Below, one piece after another: positions 54,013 to 62,334 of a DNA stretch of 64,000 nucleotides. The DNA comes from Streptomyces chattanoogensis. GTDB taxonomy: Bacteria; Actinomycetota; Actinomycetes; Streptomycetales; Streptomycetaceae. The position numbers and the translations under genes were made by a program. The notes under the pieces are model-generated. The model searched no databases. It saw only the letters and a program-made list of their open reading frames with translations, and had not been told where the DNA came from. Positions within the stretch are counted from its first letter, which is position 1. Each line of letters opens with the position of its first letter. The stretch spans positions 128,548 through 192,547 of the forward strand of contig NZ_LGKG01000002.1 of the NCBI RefSeq assembly GCF_001294335.1, in the 5' to 3' direction.

Positions 54013-56141
54013 CCACGCCGACCACCGAGGCCGACACCGCCGCCATGCACATCGGGCCGTACCGAGTGATCCGGGAACTCGGCGCGGGTGGGATGGGCCG
54101 CGTCCTTCTGGCCGCGTCGCGCAGCGGCCGTGCCGTCGCCGTCAAGGTCGTACGTCCCGAACTGTCCGCCGACCCCGACTTCCGGCGGCGGTTCAAGGCC
54201 GAGGTGGATGCGGCACGTGCCGTCAGCGGCGCCTTCACCGCGCCCGTCGTCGATGCCGACCCCGAGGGACCGCAGCCCTGGCTGGCCACCGCCTACATCC
54301 CCGGCCCCTCGCTCGCCGACGCCATCGAGGACCATGGGCCGATGCCCGAGGGCACCCTGCGGGTGCTCGGCGCGGGACTGGCCGAGGCGCTGGCCGCCAT
54401 CCACCGCGCGGGACTGATCCACCGCGACCTCAAGCCGTCCAACATCCTGCTCACCTTCGACGGGCCCAGGGTCATCGACTTCGGCATCAGCCGGGCCGTC
54501 GACGGCACCGTGCTCACCGCGGAGGGCCAGATCATCGGGTCGCCCGGCTTCATGTCGCCCGAGCAGTCGACCGGCGCCGAACTCACACCCGCCAGCGATG
54601 TGTTCGCCCTCGGCGCCGTACTCGCGTACGCCGCCACCGGCACCCCGCCCTTCGGCACCGGCGCGGCCCATGCACTGCTCTACCGCGCCACCCACGAGGT
54701 GCCCGAGCTGGACGGCGTCCCGCACGCCCTGCTCGGCACCGTCGCCGCCTGCCTCGACAAGGCCCCGGACCGTCGGCCGGACGTCGCACAGTTGCAGCAG
54801 TGGCTGCGTCCGTTGACCACCGCGGGCTGGCTCGGCGCGGTCGAACTACAGGTGGCCGCGTCGGAGCGCAGCCTCGACGACGAGGTGCGCGCTCCCCTGC
54901 TCAGCCGGCGCCGGTTGCTGATCGGCGGCGCGGTGCTCGCCGCGACCGCGGCCGCCGGAGGCACCGCCCTCCTGCTCCGGTCACGTGACGAGGAAGCGCC
55001 CGCCACCCCCGAACTCTCCTGGACCAAGGACCTCCCCCAGCCCGGCATGTCCCTGCTCACCGTGACCCCGTCCACTGTGCTGTGTGCCGGGAAGACCTCG
55101 GGGGCCTGCTTCGACCGGGCCACCGGCAAGCTCCTCTGGAAGGACCTCAGCGGCCAGAACACCGCCGCCCTCGCCGGCAACAAGCACGTCTACACCGTGC
55201 GCACTGACGGAAAGGTCCACGCCCTCGACGGCCGCACCGGAAAGGAGCTGTGGGCCGCGTCCCCCACCGATACGGGCGCGCCACACCTGGAGTTCGCCAA
55301 TGGTTCACTGGTCGTGACCATCGGCGACAACGGGTGCTTCCAGGGCCTCGACGCATCGACCGGCGAGGTGCGGTGGAAGTCGCCGGACATGGGCGCAACC
55401 TCGGCGGTCGGGACCACCGGGGCGGGCCGGCTGATCGTCTGGGGCCGCGCCGCGAAGACGTCCACGACCGCGACTCTCAACGGATACACGGCCCTCGCGC
55501 CAGACACCGGCGCCCGTCTGTGGTCGAAGGACCTCGTCACCCTCTATCCGCTGTCCAAGGGCAAGGTCCTCTATGCCATCGACGGCGACATGAACCTGCT
55601 CGCCCTCAATGCCTCCGACGGCGACACGTTGTGGAGCAAACCCACCGCACTCCCGTCAACGAACAGTCAGTTCCTTATGTACGAGGGATCCCTGACCCTG
55701 CACAACAACACCCTGTTCTGCTACCCGGGCACCGGCGCCAGCGGCGCGACCAGCGGGCTGCTCGCGGCCTTCGACCCGGCGACGGGGAAGACCCTGTGGA
55801 GCGTGCGGACCGCCGCCCGGGGAAACCGGGGCTACGACGTGTCCGGCGCGACCGTCTGCTATCTCGACAAGGTCCTGCACGCCGTCGACGCCCGCACCGG
55901 AGCGGCCCGCTGGACGGCGGGCTCCGGCCTCGGCACGCTGCAGTTCCTGGGCGCCGTACGCCACCTCTTCCTCGCCGCAGGACCCAAGGGGCTGTACGGC
56001 TTCCACGCCGAGACCGGCAAGCAGGTCTGGCAGCACCCGGTCAGCGGCGGCTCCGGCCCCTGGTCGGCGTTCCCCGTCGATGACCACTTCTTCGCCGGCT
56101 GGTCCGGCAAACTCTTCGCCTTCTCGCTGCCCGAGGCGTAG
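54009..56141 (+). CDS. Membrane Ser/Thr protein kinase with PQQ-type beta-propeller
   Basis: A 710-residue kinase, coupled to the preceding one. Motifs: GAGGMGRVLLAASRSG, VAVKVVRPEL, HRDLKPSNILL, DFGISRAVDG, GSPGFMSPEQ. One membrane segment (RRRLLIGGAVLAATAAAGGTALLL) separates the kinase from the propeller, whose repeats include GKLLWKDLSGQ, GKELWAASP and GEVRWKSPDM. The kinase domain is close to that of its neighbour, pointing to tandem duplication, while the propellers differ. It probably signals together with the 50922 membrane protein. A paralogous kinase pair with a pseudokinase lies at 23013-28219 in the same window. Confidence 0.9.
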   Translation: MTTPTTEADTAAMHIGPYRVIRELGAGGMGRVLLAASRSGRAVAVKVVRPELSADPDFRRRFKAEVDAARAVSGAFTAPVVDADPEGPQPWLATAYIPGPSLADAIEDHGPMPEGTLRVLGAGLAEALAAIHRAGLIHRDLKPSNILLTFDGPRVIDFGISRAVDGTVLTAEGQIIGSPGFMSPEQSTGAELTPASDVFALGAVLAYAATGTPPFGTGAAHALLYRATHEVPELDGVPHALLGTVAACLDKAPDRRPDVAQLQQWLRPLTTAGWLGAVELQVAASERSLDDEVRAPLLSRRRLLIGGAVLAATAAAGGTALLLRSRDEEAPATPELSWTKDLPQPGMSLLTVTPSTVLCAGKTSGACFDRATGKLLWKDLSGQNTAALAGNKHVYTVRTDGKVHALDGRTGKELWAASPTDTGAPHLEFANGSLVVTIGDNGCFQGLDASTGEVRWKSPDMGATSAVGTTGAGRLIVWGRAAKTSTTATLNGYTALAPDTGARLWSKDLVTLYPLSKGKVLYAIDGDMNLLALNASDGDTLWSKPTALPSTNSQFLMYEGSLTLHNNTLFCYPGTGASGATSGLLAAFDPATGKTLWSVRTAARGNRGYDVSGATVCYLDKVLHAVDARTGAARWTAGSGLGTLQFLGAVRHLFLAAGPKGLYGFHAETGKQVWQHPVSGGSGPWSAFPVDDHFFAGWSGKLFAFSLPEA

Positions 56142-56202
56142 CAGCCCGAGCCGCCCGATGCCATGTCGCAGGCCGCCCCCTGGCTCCGCCGGTCCGGGCC
56201 GC

Positions 56203-56544
56203 TCACGTCTGGCCCCCGGCTCCGGACCCGGGCCCCGTCCGCGTACACGGCGGCAAGTCGCAGAGCGCTTCCCCGACTGCGTAGACCAGAGTGGCGGCGA
56301 TGGCGGAGGCGCCCCACAGCCCCCAGGCCGCGGCGGGCGCATCCGCGGCCAGGAGGGCGGGAACGGGAAACACGCCTGCCGCCAAAAGAATGGGCACTGT
56401 TCGGGGGACGGAATGGACCGGTCCTGCGGGGGCGCGGCGGTGGCGCCGCGTGAGATGCACAGCGCACGCGGCGATGGCCACGTCCCCAAGGATGATCAGA
56501 GTCCAGGCGAGTGCATCCATGCTCAGTACGCCGTTCTCCCTCAC
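56203..56544 (-). CDS. Small integral membrane protein
   Basis: About 113 residues with three hydrophobic segments (LAWTLIILGDVAIAACAVHL, TVPILLAAGVFPVPALLA, ASAIAATLVYAVGEALC) and a short Cys/Pro-containing C-terminal tail. I recognise no family. The start is uncertain: GTG 56544 has little leader, and ATG 56520 begins just before the first hydrophobic segment with AGGGAGAA further away. It is convergent with the kinase gene and 40 bp downstream of the DUF7144-like gene on the same strand, so the two may be co-transcribed. Confidence 0.5.
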   Translation of the reverse strand: MRENGVLSMDALAWTLIILGDVAIAACAVHLTRRHRRAPAGPVHSVPRTVPILLAAGVFPVPALLAADAPAAAWGLWGASAIAATLVYAVGEALCDLPPCTRTGPGSGAGGQT

Positions 56545-56584
56545 GTCGCGAGGGCTGCGACGCCCCCTCTACCCCGTGAAACAG

Positions 56585-57022
56585 CTAGACCCGCTCGCCT
56601 TTGAGGTGCCGAGGCACGGAGACCAGCCCATAGATGACGAGCATGGACATGGCGATGCTGATCACCGACCAAAGGGGAAATGTGGAAAGGAACATCAACT
56701 GGCCGATCATGGAGAGCGAGGCCAGCACGATTCCCGTGATCCGCGCGGCCCTTGCCCCGAGAAACACGCCCAGACTGGCCACGATCTGGACGACACCAAT
56801 GATGATCCAGACCCAGCCCCAGAAGGAGAAATTGAAAACCAGCAGTCGGTTCCCGTGGTTGGCGGTCGTGGCGTAATACCCGTGGTCGATCAGGGCAACG
56901 AAGCCATTGATGATGTTGAACAGGCCACTCAACATCAGAAGAATTCCGGCGAACACCACCCAATGCGACCGCTCAACCGGCGGCACGGAGCGGTCGCCCT
57001 GTACAGGAGGCGTTGGCTGCAT
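56585..57022 (-). CDS. DUF7144-like four-helix membrane protein
   Basis: A 145-residue membrane protein with four hydrophobic helices after a polar N-terminus of about 25 residues. The pattern HWVVFAGILLMLSGLFNIING, FWGWVWIIIGVVQIVASLG, ARITGIVLASLSMIGQLMFL and PLWSVISIAMSMLVIYGLV is that of the DUF7144 (formerly unnamed) actinobacterial membrane family. ATG 57022 is chosen; a GTG 93 bases earlier would add an unconserved extension. The function of the family is unknown. Regulation and partners are not evident. Confidence 0.8.
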   Translation of the reverse strand: MQPTPPVQGDRSVPPVERSHWVVFAGILLMLSGLFNIINGFVALIDHGYYATTANHGNRLLVFNFSFWGWVWIIIGVVQIVASLGVFLGARAARITGIVLASLSMIGQLMFLSTFPLWSVISIAMSMLVIYGLVSVPRHLKGERV

Positions 57023-57657
57023 GCACCCATCACGCCTGGCAGCGTGAGGCAGCGCAACATCTGATAGGCCGTTGGGGTCAGGGCAGCCGTTCCCCCCCGG
57101 CCAACGCAGCTGCACTTCGGGCGATCAGGCTCCCGGGTCGGGTTGCCCCGCCACAGACTGCCCCTCCCCTCCCCTCTCCGTCCTGCTCCGCTCCGGAGCC
57201 GGATACGCCGGATAACCGGCCCCCTTCTGGCGCTTCCTCAGCAGGCGACAACCGTTCCGCCGGCGGCGGAACCACGGGAGGGCATTCAGGAAACTCAGGG
57301 AGCCAAAGCGGCGGGGACGGCGACACAGCACACAGTGGCCCGGCCGGCGGCGACCGGTCCGGCAGTGGAGGCGGCGGCTCCGCAGGCAAAGCCGACTCCC
57401 GAGGCAAGGCCGGCTCCTCCCAGGGTTCCTCCGGAGGATCGGGCTCCCGGCAACACCCCGGCGCCCCGGCCCGTGACGGCGCCCCTGCCAGGCCGGACGA
57501 CCTGGGCCGGATGGTGCAGGACCCCACCTCGTGGTTCTCCCTCGACCGCGCGGGCGCATTCCTCATGTCGCCGGTCGGCATGGGGGCAGTCGCTCTCGCC
57601 GGCCTGGCGGCCTGGCGGGCGCATCGCAACCGGCGCGCCAAGCAGCAGAAGCGCTGA
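57013..57657 (+). CDS. Hypothetical low-complexity protein with C-terminal membrane helix
   Basis: A weakly supported gene. Its frame is preferred in 57250-57657 because the third codon positions are mostly G or C and because the end encodes a plausible topology: PDDLGRMVQDPTSWFSLDRA, then a membrane-like stretch SPVGMGAVALAGLAAW, then the basic tail RAHRNRRAKQQKR. The preceding 100 residues are Gly/Ser-rich. No good start codon is visible; the listed TTG start would overlap the divergent DUF7144-like gene, so the true start is probably nearer 57150-57250. Other frames here are also open, which weakens the call. Confidence 0.3.
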   Translation: MAACTHHAWQREAAQHLIGRWGQGSRSPPANAAALRAIRLPGRVAPPQTAPPLPSPSCSAPEPDTPDNRPPSGASSAGDNRSAGGGTTGGHSGNSGSQSGGDGDTAHSGPAGGDRSGSGGGGSAGKADSRGKAGSSQGSSGGSGSRQHPGAPARDGAPARPDDLGRMVQDPTSWFSLDRAGAFLMSPVGMGAVALAGLAAWRAHRNRRAKQQKR

Positions 57658-57876
57658 CGATACGTCAGGGAACTGTGTACATCCGGTGCGCACCCCGGTG
57701 GAACCAGGCTCCCCTCGGTCCCGCCGGGCCCGCGCCACTCACGCACGCCAGTAGAAAGCGCCCGCGCAGAAGTGCTGACCGCAAGGCATCTGCTGACTCC
57801 TCCTTATTGCCTCCTCCCTATCGACTCCTCCCCATGAGCACGGCCACGGTGCCCCGCCCGGCAAGGAAGAACAGCC

Positions 57877-58055
57877 ATGCACAACACGCCCCTCACCACG
57901 ACAGCCTCGTCCTATCCGCTGCTGTCGCACCGCGAACAGCAGGTGCTCCGCCTTATCGCCGACGGTCACCCCTACGCCGCAACCGCGCGCCGGATCGGCA
58001 TCTCCGTACATACCGTCGACGGCTGGCGCTGCTGTCCGAGCGGCCCGGGCACTGA
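57877..58055 (+). pseudogene. LuxR-type HTH fragment, frame lost
   Basis: ATG 57877 follows a good AAGGAAGA site and encodes PLLSHREQQVLRLIADGH then PYAATARRIGISVHTVDGW, the first two helices and most of the recognition helix of a LuxR/GerE HTH. The frame then leaves family similarity (RCCPSGPG) and runs on antisense into the NTPase gene, while a neighbouring frame reaches a stop at 58055. It looks like a decayed or frameshifted short regulator. The stretch 57658-57876 upstream holds no recognised gene. Confidence 0.5.
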
Positions 58056-58077
58056 GCGCCGTGGCGGCCCTCGGTCG

Positions 58078-58611
58078 TCAGGGGCTCTCGAACCGGGCTG
58101 CCAGGTCCCCGGGGAGGGCATCCCGGTTCGCCCGGTTCACCTGGACGAGTTCGATGTCGGTGCGCCGCTTGAGGGCGTCGGTGAACGGGGCACTCTTCGC
58201 GTGGACGGTGGCGACGATGTCGATGTCCGACGTGAACAGGCACCGGATCAGGTCCCGGAACGCGGCGCATGCCAGCTCCATGCTCCCCAGCTCGTCGATC
58301 AGCACGAGCTCCCCACGAGCCGGTTCCGCTGCCGCTGACCTGAGCGCCGGCAAGGCGAGCCGCTCCATGACGCCCACGTCGACGCCGTACCGGCCCACCC
58401 GCGGTGGACCCGGAAGGTCGACATGGGCGAGGACGGCCCGAAGACCGCTGTCCAGAGTTTCCAACGCGAAACCGGTCCGGGTGCCGCCTTGCCGGATCTC
58501 CTCCGTGGTGAAGCCGATGGCCCTGCGGTGAAGCAGCAGCGCGGCCAGTCGGCGGACAACGGTCGTCTTGCCCACACCGGGGCGTCCCTCGAGCAGAATT
58601 CTCGTCGGCAT
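58078..58611 (-). CDS. THEP1-like nucleoside-triphosphatase (NTPase_1 family)
   Basis: A 177-residue P-loop protein. Walker A is GRPGVGKTT at residues 8-16, and Walker B is LVLIDELGSMEL at about 100-112, as in the THEP1/NTPase_1 (PF03266) family, otherwise common in archaea and thermophiles. These enzymes hydrolyse NTPs slowly and their biological role is unclear. The stretch GFTTEEIRQGGTRTGF is characteristic of the family. ATG 58611 has GAGAACGAG close upstream. It is divergent from a PEBP-family gene across 130 bp. The C-terminus ends normally. Confidence 0.85.
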   Translation of the reverse strand: MPTRILLEGRPGVGKTTVVRRLAALLLHRRAIGFTTEEIRQGGTRTGFALETLDSGLRAVLAHVDLPGPPRVGRYGVDVGVMERLALPALRSAAAEPARGELVLIDELGSMELACAAFRDLIRCLFTSDIDIVATVHAKSAPFTDALKRRTDIELVQVNRANRDALPGDLAARFESP

Positions 58612-58741
58612 CTCGTTCTCGCGCTCCGTATCGGGTGCGTCGTACAGGATTCCCGGCGCACCGGTCGGCGTACGCGGCCGATCGGGTGCTCTGTCCTCCT
58701 GGACCGGTGCCGGCCGGGCCGAACGGGGTAGGGCCGCGCGC

Positions 58742-59194
58742 ATGACGGGAATTGAGCTCAAGAGTGTGGCGTTCAACGACCATGCGGCGATCCCTCGACG
58801 CCTCAGCGGGGAGGGCGACGACGTCTCGCCGCCGCTGACCTGGACGGCGGTGCCCGACGGTGCGTCGGAGTTGGTTCTGCTCTGCGAGGACCCTGACGCG
58901 CCGGGCGGGTCGTTCCTGCACTGGCTGGTCACGGGTATCGACCCGGAGAGTTCCGGTGTGGCGGAGGGGGAAGCGCCCCCGGGCGGCCAGGAATGGCCCA
59001 ACGGATTCGGCCGGGTGGGCTGGGGCGGTCCGATGCCTCCGCCAGGGCACGGGGTGCACCGCTATTTCTTCCGCCTGTGGGCCGTTTCGGAGCCGGTTTC
59101 CCTGCACGGGAAGCCGACGGTCGACGCCGTGCACCGTGCGGTGAAAGGCCAGGAGTTGGCGAGCGGCACGCTGGTGGGCACGTACCAACGCTGA
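58742..59194 (+). CDS. YbhB/YbcL-type phosphatidylethanolamine-binding protein family member
   Basis: A 150-residue cytoplasmic protein of the PEBP/Raf kinase inhibitor-like family. The conserved ligand-pocket motifs are present: DDVSPPLTWTAVPDGASELV, CEDPDAPGGSFLHWLVTGID, and GWGGPMPPPGHGVHRYFFRL. The family binds anionic ligands; its bacterial role is unclear. ATG 58742 is the natural start since the family begins within a few residues of it. No ribosome binding site is strong. It is divergent from the THEP1-like gene and precedes a small SGNH hydrolase gene on the same strand by about 200 bp. Confidence 0.9.
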   Translation: MTGIELKSVAFNDHAAIPRRLSGEGDDVSPPLTWTAVPDGASELVLLCEDPDAPGGSFLHWLVTGIDPESSGVAEGEAPPGGQEWPNGFGRVGWGGPMPPPGHGVHRYFFRLWAVSEPVSLHGKPTVDAVHRAVKGQELASGTLVGTYQR

Positions 59195-59392
59195 CCACCG
59201 CTGCCGTGCGTGGGGCGGACCGGCCCGCCCCACGCGTCTCACCGCGTATGACGGCGCGGGCGAATTTCCCTTCCTCGACGGACGCCCTGCTCCTGAGCTG
59301 GACCGGGCACGCGGCATTTCGCCGTCTACGGCACCACCCTTCGCCCCGCGATGCGACCGGTGTCGGGCTCGCCCGCCGGTAAAGTTGGCCCC

Positions 59393-60001
59393 ATGACAGG
59401 GGACATACGCGTCTGCTTCATCGGTGACTCCTTCGTCCAGGGGATTGGCGACCCGGAGTACCGGGGCTGGGTGGGCCGGGTGCTCGCGGCCACCCACGGC
59501 GACATCACGGCCTTCAACCTCGGCATCAGGCGCAACACATCCGAGGATGTCCTGCGTCGGTGCTGGCAGGAGGTCCAGCCCCGGATCCTGCCTGATGCCG
59601 ACAACCGGCTGGTCGTCTCCTTCGGCAGCAACGACACCATTGAGGAGAACGGCTCGGTCCGCGTCGATCCGGCCCGCTGCCTGGACAACCTGGACTCGAT
59701 CCTGGAGGAGAGCCGGCGCCGGAGGATCGCCCCACTGGTGGTGGGCCCGCCACCCGTTGTCGACGCAGGCGAAGACCATCTGCGACGCACCTCGAAAATC
59801 GCCGACGAGATGGCCGCCCTCTGCCGGTCACGGCTCGTCCCGTTCATCGGCACGACTCCGGCCCTGGCCAACGACCCCGTCTGGACCAGGGAAGCCATGG
59901 CCGGCGACGGCGCCCACCCCGGCAGCGGCGGCTACCGGCGGCTGGCCGACCTCATCCTCGCCAACCAGTGGCACGAATGGATCAGCCACCCGCACCCATG
60001 A
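59393..60001 (+). CDS. SGNH/GDSL-type esterase (cytoplasmic)
   Basis: A 202-residue SGNH hydrolase of the TesA/lipolytic type. Block I is VCFIGDSFVQGIGD with Ser in GDS, block III is VVSFGSNDTIEENG and block V is DGAHPGSGGYRRLADLI with catalytic Asp and His. The compact single-domain size is usual. No signal peptide, so it is cytoplasmic. ATG 59393 sits just before the motif, as in relatives. It probably acts on an acyl ester, but the substrate is unknown. It stands alone, convergent with the VOC-protein gene 24 bp away. Confidence 0.9.
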   Translation: MTGDIRVCFIGDSFVQGIGDPEYRGWVGRVLAATHGDITAFNLGIRRNTSEDVLRRCWQEVQPRILPDADNRLVVSFGSNDTIEENGSVRVDPARCLDNLDSILEESRRRRIAPLVVGPPPVVDAGEDHLRRTSKIADEMAALCRSRLVPFIGTTPALANDPVWTREAMAGDGAHPGSGGYRRLADLILANQWHEWISHPHP

Positions 60002-60024
60002 CGGGCCGGGGCCGGGGCCGGACC

Positions 60025-60435
60025 TCAGGCCCTCGGCTGGGTGAAGCGGATGCGGTTGCCGAAGGGGTCGCGGAGGCCGCAGTCGGTTCCGTACGGGCGG
60101 TCGGTGGGTTCCTCGGTGAACTCGACGCCCCGGGCCAGCAGCGTCTCGTACGTCTTGCGGCAGTCGTCCGTGGTGAAGATGAGCCAGCCGCCCATCGCGC
60201 CCTTGGTCACCAGTTCGCGGACCTGCTGCGCCGTCTCCTCGGACATCGCCGGCGGACCCGGCTTCTCCAGCAGGATCTCGCGCTCCGGGTGGCCGGGGAC
60301 GTTGACGGTCAGCCAGCGCATGAAGCCCAGGTCGACGTCGGTGTTGACTTCCAGACCAAGCTTGCCGACGTAGAAGTCGAGGGCCTCGTCCTGGTCGAGG
60401 ACGTAGATCTGCGAGTGCGTGATGGCGTTGAACAT
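60025..60435 (-). CDS. VOC-family (glyoxalase-like) protein
   Basis: A 136-residue VOC-superfamily protein with the paired beta-alpha-beta-beta-beta repeat. Features: THSQIYVLDQDEALDFYVGK at the start, an intermediate Glu region (REILLEKPGPP), and GTDCGLRDPFGNRIRFTQ at the end. It resembles the actinobacterial group of bleomycin-resistance/dioxygenase-like proteins encoded next to AraC regulators. Metal ligands are plausible (His7, Glu in RPYG...). ATG 60435 fits the family start. The AraC gene 121 bp upstream on the same strand may regulate it. The substrate is unknown. Confidence 0.9.
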   Translation of the reverse strand: MFNAITHSQIYVLDQDEALDFYVGKLGLEVNTDVDLGFMRWLTVNVPGHPEREILLEKPGPPAMSEETAQQVRELVTKGAMGGWLIFTTDDCRKTYETLLARGVEFTEEPTDRPYGTDCGLRDPFGNRIRFTQPRA

Positions 60436-60556
60436 GGGTCTCACGCTACTGGGCAAGCCCGGCGGAAACTTATCCAAAACTGCTCAGTCGACGGACGGTA
60501 CGGGCCGTGCGGAGGGGCAGGGCAGGGGCAGAGCGGGGGGCGGTCAGGCGGGGCGG

Positions 60557-60958
60557 TCAGGCGCTCGGCCGCGTCCACGCCATCGTGAAGCACGTCGGTA
60601 CGCCCACGGCTGCCGCTTGCCTGGCTTCCTTGCGGTACGTCCTCGGCGCGCGGCCGACGATGTCGCGGAACGTCCGGCTGAAGGTTCCCGGGCTGCCGAA
60701 GCCGACCTCGAAGCAGATGTCCGTCACGCTGCGGTCGGTCTCCCGTAGCAGGAACATCGCCCGCTCGACACGGCGCCGCTGCAGGTAGCGGTGCGGGGTC
60801 TCACCGAACGTGGCACGGAAGGTGCGGGTGAAGTGCGCCTCCGACACATGCGCGATCCGGGCCAGGGCCGGGACGTCCAGCGGCTGCGCGTAGTCACGGT
60901 CCATCGCATCCCGCGCCCGAAGCATGCGGCGGTTGGTCTCTTCTGCGGCGCGGCTCAC
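60557..60958 (-). CDS. AraC-family transcriptional regulator (HTH only)
   Basis: A 133-residue protein that is essentially the AraC DNA-binding domain. Helix-turn-helix 1 is LDVPALARIAHVSEAHFTRTF and HTH 2 contains RSVTDICFEVGFGSPGTFSRTF, followed by the typical GRAPRTYRKEA. No ligand-binding domain is present, so it may depend on another protein or on expression level. GTG 60958 is my choice; the in-frame sequence continues upstream through the hexanucleotide repeat, which would encode a Thr-Val repeat, but that extension looks noncoding. It is paired with the VOC-protein gene, a common actinobacterial arrangement. Confidence 0.87.
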   Translation of the reverse strand: MSRAAEETNRRMLRARDAMDRDYAQPLDVPALARIAHVSEAHFTRTFRATFGETPHRYLQRRRVERAMFLLRETDRSVTDICFEVGFGSPGTFSRTFRDIVGRAPRTYRKEARQAAAVGVPTCFTMAWTRPSA

Positions 60959-61363
60959 GACGCCATCACACCACGGTTCTCCGCCGCCCGGGACCGGTGA
61001 GGTGCCTGTGACTGTGACTGTGACTGTGACTGTGACTGTGACTGTGGAACTGGCACGGCGCCCCACGGTACCGCCGATATTCGGCGCGTTCCGGCTGGTA
61101 CAGGACCATTCCTACGCAAGGACCCCACTGGCGTTTCCAGCGTGATACTCACCATAGGAAATTCCCGAGAACCGGGGGCAACTGCCCTGTTTGGCTAAAA
61201 TCTTCCACTTGGATTTACCAGGTCGCCCATGGCCGGCAGCGGCACATCTCTCGGCGTCAGGACTGCACGGCCTTACGATCAGCGCCTGCCGCACCGCGCA
61301 CCCCCATACCGCGACGGCCTCTCGTCTGTACTTGCTGATTTCGTTCTGACAGAAGAAGGCTTC
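60959..61363. promoter_or_regulatory. Divergent upstream region with a microsatellite
   Basis: About 405 bp between the divergent AraC and lipoprotein genes. It contains the CTGTGA hexanucleotide array (listed separately) within 50-90 bases of the AraC start. A less GC-rich stretch near 61140-61230 (for example TTTGGCTAAAATC and TTCCACTTGGATTTACC) looks like promoter DNA for one or both genes. No gene is supported here. Confidence 0.45.
61006..61046. repeat. CTGTGA hexanucleotide microsatellite, nearly 7 copies
   Basis: Perfect tandem CTGTGA repeats run from 61006 to 61046 (six full units and five bases). Uninterrupted arrays like this are rare in such GC-rich DNA. It sits 48 bases upstream of the AraC start, where copy-number change would alter promoter spacing; if translation began further upstream, it would encode Thr-Val repeats in frame. 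Confidence 0.95.
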
Positions 61364-62080
61364 ATGAAGCTTCGTCGTGCCTTGGTGACGGTCGCCACGA
61401 CCGCCGTGCTCCCGTTCGCCCTCACCGCGTGCTCCTCCGGCGACGCCGGCGGCAAATCCGCACCGTCAGCCAGTCCCAAAGCGGGTGCCCCGAAGGCCGA
61501 CCTGCTGAACGGCACCCGGCTGAAGTCCCTGCTTCTTCCGGTCGGGGTCCTCCCCAAGGGCTACCACGCGGACCCGCACGCCACGCGCGACACGGGTAAG
61601 GCCCTCCAGGCCCCTTCGTCGAGCAAGGCCCTCGATTTGGCCGGCGCTTGTCCGAAGTTGGAGGCCAGTGCCTGGATCGAGACCAGCGGCGTCCCCAGCG
61701 CCTCCTTCGCCCAGGCCGACTTCGTGAACGCCTCCCAGGAGGAGTTCAACGAGGAGGTCGACAGTTACAGGGACACGGACGCGCAAACCGTCATGAAGCG
61801 CCTCGAGAAGGTGCTCACGCACTGCGCGAGCTTCAAGGACACCTCCAACGGCACCACGGCCTCCGTCAAGGTCAAGACCACGACGGTGCCGAAGGTCGGC
61901 GACCAGACCCTCAAGGCCGTCCTCTCCGCACCTGAGTGGGAGGGTGGCACGACGCTGGTGGCCACTCGGGTCGGGAACGTCGTCATCACCACCTTCTACA
62001 GCGTCCAGTCCGGCGACATGGGCGCCGCAGGCCTCGATCTGACCAAGAAGATCGCGGCAGGGGTGCAGCACGCGAAGTAG
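61364..62080 (+). CDS. Lipoprotein with sensor-like extracytoplasmic domain
   Basis: A 238-residue predicted lipoprotein: basic start MKLRRAL, hydrophobic core, lipobox LTACS with modified Cys at residue 23. A short Ser/Ala/Lys-rich linker is followed by a domain of about 190 residues (GTRLKSLLLPVGVLPKGYHA to DLTKKIAAGVQHAK) that resembles PknH-type extracellular sensor domains (PF14032-like), with two Cys (GACPKLEASAW and LTHCASF) in the positions expected for a disulfide. AAGAAGG precedes ATG 61364. No kinase gene is adjacent, so it is a free-standing relative. Ligand unknown. Confidence 0.82.
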   Translation: MKLRRALVTVATTAVLPFALTACSSGDAGGKSAPSASPKAGAPKADLLNGTRLKSLLLPVGVLPKGYHADPHATRDTGKALQAPSSSKALDLAGACPKLEASAWIETSGVPSASFAQADFVNASQEEFNEEVDSYRDTDAQTVMKRLEKVLTHCASFKDTSNGTTASVKVKTTTVPKVGDQTLKAVLSAPEWEGGTTLVATRVGNVVITTFYSVQSGDMGAAGLDLTKKIAAGVQHAK

Positions 62081-62334
62081 CCGTTCGGCGTGCCGCCCCC
62101 GGACGTGGTGACGGGTGACATGCCTTGATGGTGCTTGAACGAGGTGAGGGCCTTCTGACGCGCTGGGGCGCGCAGTAGCAGCCGCCGCAGCCGGTGCAGG
62201 AGGCCCTCGTCCGTGCGCGACGAGGCGCCCGTCGCGACGGTCGCATACCCGGCGTCCGCGAGCCACTCGCGAACGACGCCCACCCCGGATAGCCCAGTGG
62301 GACCCGGAGGGTTTCCCAGTCGTTCATTTGGTGC

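Noticed and set aside
62081..62334. Minus-strand reading (VREWLADAGYATVATGASS) in the gap before the DUF839 remnant, possible transposase or conserved fragment
   Set aside because: I could not match it to any family, no start or terminal repeats were seen, and it overlaps the lipoprotein gene end on the other strand.
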